A stretch of DNA of 64,000 nt, from the NCBI GenBank assembly GCA_037013685.1, contig CM072894.1, forward strand, positions 8,682,841-8,746,840, written 5' to 3'. How positions within the stretch are numbered: position 1 is the stretch's first letter; each line of letters opens with the position of its first letter. The stretch is from Acridotheres tristis (lineage: Eukaryota; Chordata; Aves; Passeriformes; Sturnidae). The notes beneath the pieces were generated by a model. It was not told where the DNA came from and searched no databases. It saw only the letters and a list, made by a program, of their open reading frames with translations. Position numbers and translations under genes: made by a program. Below, in pieces: positions 27,860 through 39,145 of the stretch.

Positions 27860-28215
27860 TTCAAAAGCTGAAGCTCTAGGAAAGTGTAACAATTTCATAT
27901 TTTGTCATTGCATGATAAGAAAGGACAAGTGCAATAACAATGCAGCAGATATGAGGATTTTCACAGTTAGCAGCCTGCCTGTCACACCCCTCATTATCTT
28001 GCATGCAGATGGCTTTTACAATATTTTTCCCAAGTATCCTGCAATACTGAAATGAATTCTATAAAATGATTTGCCATATGTTTATAAATACTCTGTATAT
28101 AATGATTACACCTAGGCTGAAAGAGAGGAACATTTGCATATGGAAGCTGTCAGATATCTCACTAATGGGCTATATTATTTATACATACACCTTGCAATTA
28201 ATTACAGATGAAGAT
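27860..28215. promoter_or_regulatory. Conserved-element-like block (unproven)
   Basis: A stretch free of recognisable repeats, with many homeodomain and POU-like words, including a perfect octamer complement at 28132-28139 (atttgcat) and a TAATTA at about 28197-28203. It resembles vertebrate developmental enhancers in word content only, and no alignment is available. Confidence 0.18.
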
Positions 28216-29539
28216 TACTACTGGGAGAAGAATTAAAGACAGTTGGTTTAGCACAGTCTCACAGGCTTCACATAGATGCATTAAACTACCTAAACACAAT
28301 TTGGAAAGTCAGGAAAGGTTGTGTGGATACCTAACTTTGCTCTGCAAATACATGAGTAGCCACTTATCTCTTTCTTCCCAAATTAACGTTTTGGGAATAG
28401 GAAAAACACTGTGGCAAGAACTTTGATTCAAAGATTGATTTCAAAAGAGCAAAAATTAGATAAATATTCCAGTAAATGCCAAGTCTAAGGGCTGCAATGA
28501 CAAGAACTTTAGGAATTATTGGAAATAGCTGTCCATTCGGAGAACTGGTCTTACAGGGATGCTTAGTGAAAGATGGGTGTAGAGTGACTTAAGAGGTGCA
28601 CCACTTCTTGTTAACAAATTACCTGTGAAGCCACTGTAGCAGTTTTCAGCTCACAAATGCACAGGGCAGAGCAAGGAGAGGGAAGGCACAGGCTGATGGG
28701 GCAGCAAGAGCCAAGGGCACAGAGTGGACTGTGAGGGCAGGGACATTCAAGGCAGGCAATTTTATCTCACCCCTGCCTCGGCTGCCCCATCTGCCAGGTG
28801 ATCTCTTCTGTAACTCACAGAATATCCTGCAGCTGAATATCCTGCTTTTGCCTGGCATAGAGAGTGGCTGCCAACCTAGCAAAAGCTTGATACACGTGTT
28901 GTTTCTTTGCATTTTAATATCATTGTTTAACATTACTGTTGCATTAACTGCTGGCTCTCTCAAGAAATATGCATAGTTAAATTTATAATAGTATTTTCAC
29001 ACTCTCTCTGAACACCTTCTTGCTCTTCTTTTGGATAAATTTGCAAATTCAAGTTAGAAATATCCTCATTAGCGACCTGTTTACACTTATATTTTGTGTA
29101 TTCTAAATGATTAAAAGGACCGTCTAAAACAGCAGTGGACCTTGGTGTCAGACCAAAAAAAGAGGCCATCCCCTTTTATTTTGCTGCTGCTTCATCCAAT
29201 GTTTAATTACCTTCAGCTAAATACCCTGAAACTGCTGAATATTAATTTGTTTTTATCTTTGGTTGTAGTTCTTCCCCATCCTGCTAACTCAGAGAGTTTT
29301 CTGTAGATAACCTTTGTTTTGATCTCTGCTTAGATAACTTTTTTGTATACCGGGTCTTTCATTCTTTCAATCCACACAGCACGATGGTGACTCTCCATGC
29401 AATCTCTTATTTTCTTTCACTGTGTGTGTTCTGTGGTAGCTGTTAGCTCTGCATTGAGAGATGTCCCAGAATGGAAGTGCTGAATTACTAATGCACATGT
29501 AGGCATTCAGAAAATGTACCATATGAATCTCAAATAGTA
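28216..29539. other. Non-coding stretch, no gene seen
   Basis: No gene was identified. A GC-richer purine-heavy piece at about 28655-28800 gives overlapping frames on both strands, neither recognisable. Confidence 0.45.
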
Positions 29540-29830
29540 TCTAATTTGACATTATGGCCTATTCAGCATGCACAATACTCACATAACAATCACAGTCCAC
29601 AGTCATGTTGTGCTAAGAATCATGCAATCAATTTTAGACTCACTTTCAGACAGGCTGCTTTTCCAGCCCAACACATAAGCCTGAAAGTAAAATCATTGTG
29701 TTGGAAATTTCTCAGTAATTATAAATCCTCTAGAAATAAACCAATTTGTACGTCATTTTACAGACAGGACTCTTATTGGTTGCTGCATGTAGCTAGTAAT
29801 GGAATTATTTGAATTATTATAGCTGTATTC
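29540..29830. promoter_or_regulatory. Conserved-element-like block (unproven)
   Basis: Repeat-free sequence with several TAAT cores and a TTATTGG (CCAAT-type) word near 29773. The call is a pattern judgement; the frame at 29546-29812 is probably incidental. Confidence 0.15.
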
Positions 29831-30479
29831 ATCCAGTATGGAAATGCAAGTACAATCTAACCTCCTTCACCAACAGATCAGTCCATGTTTTGAAAACTGT
29901 TTCAGGGGAATTCATGCCAGAGATGTCTGTACTGAAAGTCATTACAGCAATCACTGTCTTTAAAAAACAAACAACATAAAAGGCATTTTGTGGACAGCAC
30001 AAAATAAGTCAGACATTGCAGTGGAAGCTCTTCAGAGCTCTCATTTACCTCCCTACAAGTGCCCTGCAGAAACTTCCATGACATTTCAGATGAGATGCTG
30101 TGAGAAAGGACACTGACTTTGCTCCTGCTTCTGTGCCTGCACCTCAGAGGCACCTCTAAGAAATGGTTTGAACAAAGATTTTACAGCCTATATGTACTAA
30201 AATGCATGGATGCCTGTTCTGCACTTGTAAGGATTAAAAAAAGCAGGAAGAACCCCCACCTAAATTTAGAATTACTAGTCCCACTAATGCAGCACCTCTT
30301 TTAGTTTTTTCTCTCTAATTCAGTAGCTGCAGAAATTATCATGCCTTAAACGGACTCCTCTGAACATCAGACTTCTCAGTGTGTGGAGTGATCTGGCATT
30401 AAAACACATTCATTGACTGGCTGCAGAGCTGAGACTCCATGCACTATTCCCCATGTATCTTTGTTTAGTGGCTCTGCAC

Positions 30480-30663
30480 AACAGATGGAATTTTATGTCA
30501 TGCAGCATTAGGCTACTGTTAAATTTTAATTTCAATTAATGGTCTTTATACTCTTTCTTTATGCACACCAGGGATACTTTAGGCATCCATTTCCCTTCTA
30601 ATTAGCTTTTATTGCTGAATTCATTCTGAATCTCTGGAAGTCATTAGATTCTCTAGGATTTGC
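30480..30663. promoter_or_regulatory. Homeodomain-word-rich block (unproven)
   Basis: Within about 180 bases there are many TAAT or ATTA cores (for example caattaatgg near 30533 and taattagc near 30600), in otherwise complex sequence. This density resembles developmental enhancers, though AT-rich DNA raises the background. Confidence 0.2.
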
Positions 30664-30730
30664 AGCTGAATTTACTTACTCTCTAATAAAATTAATTAGT
30701 CCCACAAAAAAAAAAAAAAAAGCTGAATTT
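30664..30730 (+). mobile_element. Tiny poly(A) retro-insertion with direct repeats
   Basis: The 10-base word agctgaattt occurs at 30664-30673 and again at 30721-30730. Between them lie about 32 bases with a perfect AATAAA at 30685-30690, then a run of 15-16 A starting at 30706. This is the expected outline of a retroposed transcript 3' end: target-site duplication, polyadenylation signal, 15-base spacing, A tail, second duplication. The body is so short that the source transcript cannot be named. The site does not show an L1-type TT|AAAA cleavage word. CR1 does not normally make poly(A)-tailed copies, so the mechanism is unclear. Confidence 0.55.
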
Positions 30731-33700
30731 GGTCTACCTTTATACATATAGGTAAGTATTAAAAGTCTGAAGTGTCTACACATCCCTTTCTGCTACAGTT
30801 TGCTTGCTAATGTTGACTTTTATCCTGGTTATTGACATCAGTGTTGCTCAGATTGATGCTTTGCCTGCTTCATTTAAAATGAAACCTGTTTCCAGGGCTA
30901 TGTGTCCTAGTTTATGGTACAGCATCACTTCTACACCACTCTGTGTCAAAGAGCAAGATTGTATTGTGAGTTTCCCTAGAATATTGTGCTCACTGTAAAA
31001 CTGAGCCTAAGGCACAGGTAATTTCCACAAGCACTGTTTGAGAAATTCGGATGATCTACACTGAAAAATTGTAATAAGTATAAAAACTTTTATTGGTCTG
31101 TTGGAAAAAAGAGAAATAACCAAGGAAATGCAAGAAAGAAAGGAGTCAATATGATACCAGTGTGACTGCTTTCTGTATTTTTTTTACATTTGGAGAGTTG
31201 TTTATGAAAAGTCTTGGCTAGCTTAGTGGCACAACAGCATTAAGCTCTAATTTATCACTGTGCTATAACTCTGAAAATTGAATAATATACCTTCAGGGGA
31301 GAGGCAGTGAAAGATTTCTTATTGTATAGATTACAATGGAATATTTATGGCACTAGTGAAGAGTCTGTGACAACTTTTATGGTAACCTCCCACTTTGAGA
31401 AGCATAAATTCTATGTGGTTATTATATGGCCACAACACAAGTAATTAGTAAAATACTGCAATATTTATAAGACTCAGAATTGAACTCAGCACATCAAGAA
31501 TTTCCTTTATTTACGCTTTATATAATATCAACACACATACTGCATTACGTTTAGAACATGGTTATGAACATGTTGCAGACACTTCTATCTATTCAGGTGT
31601 CTAAATGGAAAGGTACATTTTTGAGACATCCATATAGTGACATCTATGTGGTTGTTATGTGGGTCAATGCAGTGATAACACCTGTTCTCATCACTTCCTG
31701 CAGGCAAGTGCATCTCATGTAATTATTTATTCTATTCAACTCCATTGTTTGGAGGGACCTGGCTTCACAGGTGTGGCACCCTCACAGACAAAAGAAATTT
31801 TTATAGCAGACAAGCAGCAAAAGTCGTGAGAGTTTATACCCAAGGGTCTAAACAATGCTCTGAAACAAACATGGAACACAAAGTAAATACTGTCACTGGA
31901 AACAGAGGAGCTGTGACAGAAACGGTGGTGGTTATTTCCTTGTCCAGTTTGGCATTTCCATACTTAAGAAATCCTCACCAAACTAGCTCCAAATTTCCTG
32001 TACAGCAGAAGAGAGAAAGAAAAAAAGTTTTGACAAGAAAAGGTACTTCAGAATTGCAGACTAATTTAACGTTTCCCTGATTTGCTCCTGCAGTAATAGC
32101 TGATTTTTTTCCATTCTGATTTTTTTTTTCCCAATTCCACATGCTATGCCTAAGACCAACAATACCTGGCTTTATTTTAGTATATTCCCCCTCAGCTCAT
32201 GGACAGAAGAACAAAGCTGGCTGGTGGGCTCATGAAAAAGTGCATAAAAGCCATGACAGCTCAAAAACGTACCAAGCAAACAGACACATCCTAAAGGAAT
32301 GCTCTACATTGTGTCATGCTTTGAGTGCTCAAGCTAAATCTACAATCCACCACCTACCATGTTGCTGTTCCTTAGCTGGCAGAGAGAAAAGAACAGGAAA
32401 CCTCTGGAGAGGGGTCAGTTGTTCGCAGTGTTCCCCCAGGGAAGGACATTGAATATTTCAGAGCATTTTTTTCTCAATCAGATAAAAGTTCCCATCAGAT
32501 AAAAGGTGCCTTGTTCAGGCATTGCCTCAGAAAGGTGCCATCAGTCTCACCCTCATAAACACAAACTGGATAAATAGTAGGAAAGTTTGAAAAAAAGCCT
32601 TCAAAATTCACTTGATCATAAACTTTTTTTATCTCATGTATAATAATATAACTCAATGTAAAAACTAAGTACAGTAAAAGCTTAGAGAATTAGGTCACTC
32701 AAGGAAATTAAAAGGCCAAATCTGCTTTGCCTTTGTGGAACAACTGGTAAAACAAAAGTAAGAATTATTCCAAATGGTATTTTCTTAGGTTTCTTCATTA
32801 TCATTTCCAGGCAGTGCTTTCTCACAAGATTAAAACAAAAATAAGTAACTGTATTTATAGAAAATGTATAAATATTCATGGTCATGAAGCATGGCACAAC
32901 CTCATTTTATGTTATTCAGACTCGTAAATGTGAAATAAAACTATATTTTCCCCCAATTCAACCTTTTTTAAAAGGAAATGCTGACTAAAACAAAAGAATA
33001 ATGCAAAACAGATGATCAGAATAAAAGGATGATCTGAAGTATGGATGTTAACTGAAAAGCTTTCATTTTTACTCAAAAGCTATTATGTGTTTTTTATCTA
33101 GAGTTTTTGGGTTTGTGACATTTTTTTGCATAAATAAGTTTAAACGATGGGTAATACAGATTTATCTATGAATTTGTTAGTCTGGAATTTCAAATAGTCT
33201 CAAGAATTCAAGCTGGTCAAAAATGAAGCAATAAAATCTAAGCCACCTGCTCCAATTAACATACCTAATTTCTTCTCTGCTTTATGTAGCTATTTTTCCC
33301 ATGAGCACATTCCACATGCAGAATTGAACAGCAGCATACTTCCTTAGGTTTATGTTTTCAATATTATTTAGTTTTGCAAATCTTCAATTTTTGCTTAATC
33401 CTCACTCAAGTACATTTATTTTTTAATATGTAGAGATAATTAAGATTGATTAATCAGTAAAGTCTGGGTTGGGGTTCTTCTTGCTTTTTATTTATTTATT
33501 TTTTTCAAGCTGATGCATACCCCTGATGTATGTGCAATTTCTGCTTTAAAGCATTGAGTGAAGAGTTCCCTGAAATTTTAGAGCGCTTGTCTTTGAAGTA
33601 TCAAGTGTGACATCACTTCTCTTTGAAACATTCAAACCTGTTTCTGCCAGCCTGGGCTCTGCAGCCACTTCACCCCAGAAATCCAGGAGCTGTGCCTGCA

Positions 33701-34578
33701 AGTCACTGCTACCCTTCCAAGCTTATTTCTTTCTGCAGCTTTTGTTTGGGGTTATTTTATTGTGTCAGTGACTAACAGGCCCCCTTGGATTGTCATCCTT
33801 TATTGCCTATTCCTGACAGCTGCAAAAATACTGGCTTCCTTTTTTAATCATGAAATGAATTGTTGCAGGAATGGGGAATGCTACAGTTTCCTCCACATAA
33901 CGTTCTTCAATCAGAAAATTGTAATTTCTCAGATGCATTAGCACAATATACTAGGAAACAGCTGCATAATTTAACTTAATTGTTAAGCAATACCTCATTA
34001 TAGCTAGACAGTAAATTCAGCAGTTCACATTTTTTGTGTGCTTCTCATCTTTTCAGAGCTCACATCATGTTCTCTTTTTCATCTGCCTTTCTTCTCCCAA
34101 AGGTGCTGGAAAAGAGCCATATTTGCAATAAAAATGAATTTAATCTTCTTTAAGAACCAGTTTAAATTCATGGTAGATGCTTAAGATTCAAATTGATAGG
34201 AAAGCAAGCCTTTCTCAATAACCCTGGAAAGTCTGATAGCAGATACTCATCTATTTTTTTTTTTAAACAAATAAAAACCTCCATCCAAAATCCAAGAGCA
34301 AGTAATAATTTTGTTTTGAAATACATCTTAACTTCTAAAGGCCTATGATAGCAATAAATATTGTCCAGCAGAGTAGAGGTGGAGAGCTTCAAAAAGACTG
34401 CAATTCAATGCCAGTGCTGAGTACCTGATATACAACTTGTTTTAAGACACTGCAAGACATGAAACCATTTGCATTTCCCACTAGTTCATCTAAGAAAATG
34501 TAATTTATGGAATGAAATTGATAGGGCAGTGTTGGCAGGCTGACACTATCTCTTCTCCAGATATAGTAAATCTAGTAA
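30731..34578. other. Non-coding stretch, no gene seen
   Basis: No gene was identified. Frames at 31745-32080 and 32141-32452 lack convincing splice sites or recognisable domains. Poly-T runs occur near 31178-31187 and 32119-32130, and a TTTA run is near 33486-33502. The piece 33840-34010 is repeat-free with many AT-rich factor-type words. Confidence 0.45.
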
Positions 34579-34633
34579 CTTTCCTTCTTTCCTTCTTTCC
34601 TTCTTTCCTTCCTCCCTTCCTCCCTTCCTTTCT
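34579..34633. repeat. Pyrimidine tetranucleotide microsatellite
   Basis: About 55 bases of CTTT/CTTC/CTCC units, regular (TTTC)n-like at the left and changing to TTCC and CTCC units at the right. It is an imperfect polypyrimidine microsatellite. Confidence 0.9.
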
Positions 34634-35087
34634 GTTTCATCCTTAACCAGTTAATTTTAAATCTTTTTTTCTTCCAAACTTTTGGTTTTTTTCTTAATTT
34701 ACTACTTTCTGAGTTAATTTGGACATATTTGTTCAAATTGCATTTGAGTGCAATGGCCAGACTTGGCTATTTGGATAGTGTATTCACATTATATGTCTAT
34801 GTGCTGATTCCCAGCTCCCATGCAAGTTATTAATTTACTGGAATCTCTAGGTTAACAAAGGAAAAAAATTTAGAAATTCAGTTTCTATATTAGATATATT
34901 TTATGTTGTAAATAACTACTCCAAACATGCATCACTTTTATTGCTGCCATTGTCTAACCATGTGATCAGGTGCCTCTAAAATATTTATATTTATATTTAT
35001 TCTGCATTATTAAATGACAACTGGAGCTACCAGTAACTGACAGGTGTGTTACCAGTCCTGCTGCTGATTTCTGCCTCTTTGGACCAG
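34634..35087. other. Non-coding stretch with ATTTAT triplet copy
   Basis: No gene was identified. Three tandem 'atatttat' type units at 34980-35001 form a minor simple repeat. Confidence 0.5.
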
Positions 35088-35315
35088 AAGCTTTGCTGTG
35101 TTCTGAATATGAACTGATGCTGCCTATCTCAATGAATGACACAGATTATTCTGTTTTTAGTGGTGGTAACATTCCCTTCCTATATTCCTATCCAATACAA
35201 TGTGGGAGAAGGAAAATATTTCACCATCACAAAGGTGACACTCATCCTGCCACCTCCTGGAACAGATTGTCTGGCCTCTCCAATGCTGAAAATAGAGGAC
35301 ACAGCATCTTCATTT
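35088..35315 (+). other. Exon-like segment open in two frames (hypothetical)
   Basis: A pyrimidine-rich acceptor (ctgatttctgcctctttggaccag) ends at 35087 and a GTAAGT donor starts at 35316, giving a 228-base segment. One frame is open throughout with phase 1-1. A second, internal acceptor (ttattctgtttttag) ends at 35160. From there another frame is open to the donor and ends at a codon boundary; its 51-codon product has a run of three prolines followed by GTDC. I recognise neither product. Two competing frames weaken the coding case, so a non-coding exon or chance is quite possible. Confidence 0.22.
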
Positions 35316-38300
35316 GTAAGTCTACTTCCAGCCATGTAAAAAGCAGACAGAACTCATTTTCAGTAAGATCAGAACAGTAAATATTAAGAACAACCACTCA
35401 CATTCCCAGCTGTAAGTTAGGACTATTACAGAAAAGCACTCTAGAGAGAGTAGGAAAACTTCAATGACCTTTCTTGTTGCCAGTTCTATGTACTATGGGC
35501 AATCAGTAATTAAAGGTGTTCCATATCTGTAGTCAAATATTTAAGAAAAATTAAACCTTGAACCCTTGTGGAAAGGTTTTGAGGTTTTGTTTCTTTATTA
35601 TTAGTTCTTGTTCCCTTTTTTGTTCACAGAAATTAAAATAAAATCACTTGGATACAAGAAACAGTAACACCAGGAATCGGAAAGTGTTTAGGCAGACCAT
35701 GTAATTACACATACCAATCAATCATCCCTGTAGCTGCTGATCTGTGTAATTCCCCACCCACTGAAATTCAACTAGTTTCAAATAAACCTTTCATTAATAA
35801 AAAAAATAAAGAAAGGTTTTTCTGTGTATTTATGACCCTTTCACAATTAAATGTTGTGTTAGGTGGGTTTTTTAAATTATTATTGCACATCTTAATACAG
35901 CCTGTCTTCATTAGATGAGTTGAAGTTGTTCACAATGCTGTAGACTGTTTTTTCTGCTAAGCAATATCTGTATCTCCTGATTTTACTGATATCTATCCAG
36001 CTTGTTTCCCATATTGTGGATTATTACACAATCCTTGCTCTTTCCCCCTCATGAGGAAAAAAAGGTCCTGATCACTACACGTGGACTTTTTATAAACAGG
36101 ACATGCAAGTTCAGAATCTGATAAAACATGGTGAAAATACCTAGCTGTGCATTACTATGCAATTATACAGTGAAATTTGCCTGTAGTTAGACTAAAGGGA
36201 ATGACTAATTGGCTTCCTAACGTGGTCATCTAATTAGAGTAAGAACTACAGTCATTACATTTAGTTCTTAGGACAGCCAGTTTTTGTTGAGAATTACAGA
36301 ACAGTAGAGAAACAGGCTTACCAGTGTTTGCATAAGGGAAGGAATATTTTACTTCTAAATTAGGCAAGGGAAAGGAAAAGATCATCACAAATATGTGGTG
36401 ATATTCAAGTGTATGGTTTATACCAACACTATTTCCTTGCTAAATCAAAAAAAGCAGTGTTTTATTTAGAACAGGTATTAAAATAAGTGCAAACCCAGGA
36501 AAAGTGAACGCCTGCTATGAGATACTGCCATGATACAGAAAATAACTACATTGCCCGATTTTAAAGTGTCAACCTGTTGAAACACACTCTGTGGATGTAG
36601 GGACTTCCTCCATATGCACAGTTATATACTGCACATTCTATCATTCCATTTTATACATGAATCCTAACCACAGACTCCTCACATATTCCATGTATTGTGA
36701 AGACTCTGATCTTGTCATGCACAATTTTTGTTTGTCTCTTCCAAGCAGCAAGGCGTTTTTGACCAAGTCAGAACCCCATTAAGAGTATTTATTTGTGTGG
36801 TTCAGTATGCCTGAACATTATCTAATAAATCTGACTACGAGTTCACTGTTCCTAGTTAAAATTCAAGAGTAGCTTAGATGAAGAAATTACACGTATTTAA
36901 CCTGGAGATGAATCAGGTCTGCTGATGAAAAGATGTCATAAAAGGACAATAACTTAGCAAATTGAAAAATTTTAGAGCGACAGCTATTTGTTATTTAAAC
37001 CAAATCACCCTTGAAAAGTTTGTCAATCTGCTGTTGTAAAAATATTTACAAAAGGTTCTAATAAAATCTGTTGGTTTGCTTACAACAGAGAAAAAAAATG
37101 CAGTCCTTCTACGGTCAGTGGAGCAGCTATGAAAACAACAGAAAACATAAAATAAATCTGAAATGCAAAACATAAAAACAATTACCCAAACAAGTATAAC
37201 TTGCCTAATGTGCTAAGGTAAATAATAATTCTATTAGCATATTTTGCAGTTCCCTGATAGCCAACCATACTTATCCACAAGGAACTGAGTCTCTGTTCTG
37301 CATGAATTAACCTTCATCGTTATCTCTCAGAGTTTTTGAATGGCAAACACTGTAACAATGATTGAGATTAAAATGTTAGCCTGAAGTCAGATACCTGATA
37401 CAATGGATGAATCTCTAATTCACTTTAAATTGCTTAAATAATGTTACATTCAAAATTTTCTGCATGAATGAACATTAATTCAGCTAAGAAAGAAATGTTG
37501 CCATGTTTAATTCAATAGTTTTAAAAATTTAGTTATTAAAATATTCTAATTTAGCATTTCCTTTGGTATTCTACTCGTTGCAATTCATTTTAAGATGCAT
37601 CAATAAGCCATGATAAAGAGATTAAACAAAGCTTTAAAAATGCTGCCCAAACAGAATATTTGGTTTTATTACACAGCTTTTCACACAGACAACTATGACA
37701 AAAATGAGTAACACCATTTGATAATAGATAACACAATCATGGCGTCCATTTCTACAGCAGTTCACTGATGGGCAAGTAACAACTAATTAAGAAGGTTCTT
37801 GAAGCTTAGTGGGTTTAATTCTCTTTGGCATTTAGACAGATGTTGTTCCTTGATGACCCCTAGAAGACTGAACCTTGATAAGAAAGTGCTGATCAAAAGT
37901 CTTCTAAATCACAGTCTGAAAGTCTCAATTCTGATCAGTAATTCTTAAAAATTATCTTATTTTGAAACTACAGAATTTCTAAAATGCCCTAAAGTTATTA
38001 AAATATTCTAAGTTTAATGAACTGTCAAATGAACGGCTCAATGAAATGAAATACGTCAACGTTAATCTGATTTAGTATGATATTTGTAAAGGTAAAAATA
38101 TAGGAAAACCCACACACTACGGGTAGAAACTTATCACTGTTACCACAGAACTTTTAGTTTTATTTCTCAGACAAATTCTTAAAAGTAAAGCATTCAAGTT
38201 CTGTAAGAGATTGTACAGCTGGCAGAAATAGATTCTTTATTACAAATCAGAGAACCCTATGCTTTTATTTCTTCCACAATTTCATAAATCTTCATTTTCA

Positions 38301-38445
38301 TTAGAACAGGTAATAAACCAGCTCCCCACCTCCCTGCTGCAGCCTCAAAGAAGGGTCTAGCAGCAATCCAAACTGAGTGGGGTTTTAGGTAATAGGCAAT
38401 CCCAAAAATGGAGGAAAAGATTTCCAATAAAGGTCAAGAACTTAC
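35316..38445. other. Non-coding AT-rich stretch, no gene seen
   Basis: No gene or repeat was recognised. Several parts (for example 36180-36260 and 37260-37640) are very AT-rich and complex. Confidence 0.5.
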
Positions 38446-39145
38446 TTCCTCAGGTTCAAATGAAGGTGTGTGATTTTAATCATGAATGTATCCTTGCTGT
38501 TCTGCCACTCTGGATTCAGCATCACAGCACTCTCAGGACAGTTCCAGTAGCTGAGCTTTAGGAATCTACCAAACACAGTTTTTGAAGCTGGGAAATTATA
38601 AAGAGCACTTGGCAAGAAGGCTGCCACAGGCCAGGTCCCAGATCTGCTTTTGTCCCAGACACTTTTTGGTGGAAAAGGAATACATTTATCCACCAGCACC
38701 AGGAAATTACCATTTGAGCAGAATATTTCAGGCCATGCAGAGCACTGGGTCATTTCCTTTCTGGACAGAGCCTTTTGAGTGCCACCTGTTAAAAGCAGGC
38801 TTCCATGTAGTGTTAGCTGGCACTCAGCATACATTGTTCTTACATAATTCTCATATTGTTTTTGCAATTTGTGAAGGGACAAAGATTCATTGGGGCCCTT
38901 CAGCTTGCAGGTGTTTTCTGCTGCTTCCAGTTGCTGGGTCACACTGGTATCACAATCCCTTTGTTGTGAGCATCCAGCTCTTTTGTGGCAACTTTTGTGA
39001 TGGGCTTACCCAGACAAGCCACAATAAGATGGAAAACCTGAAGACATACAGCTTTTCTATAGGTAATCACCCACACAGACACCCCGGGTATGCCTGAGGA
39101 AAGGCAGCAGTTTGTGCTCCAAGGTGTGAGTGTTTGTCTTGCAGC
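38446..39145 (-). pseudogene. Candidate exon or decayed gene fragment, unknown family
   Basis: On the - strand a strong acceptor (pyrimidine-rich, ending acttctcacctcag) precedes 39145, and AGGAA|GTAAGT gives a donor after 38446, so a 700-base exon can be drawn. From 39145 one frame is open for 68 codons to a TGA at 38941-38939. It reads through residues such as KPITKVATKELDAHNKG. A second frame, open from 39005, continues as about 187 codons to the donor, where its TAA (38444-38442) lies beyond the splice point. The two frames overlap for about 60 bases and would need one frameshift near 38942-39005 to be joined. The composition is richer in GC than the flanks and the long frame is unlikely by chance (roughly 0.1 expected per window by a simple stop-frequency estimate). 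I recognise no domain. The + strand is also open for 171 codons here (38582-39097), which is a competing reading. Confidence 0.32.
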
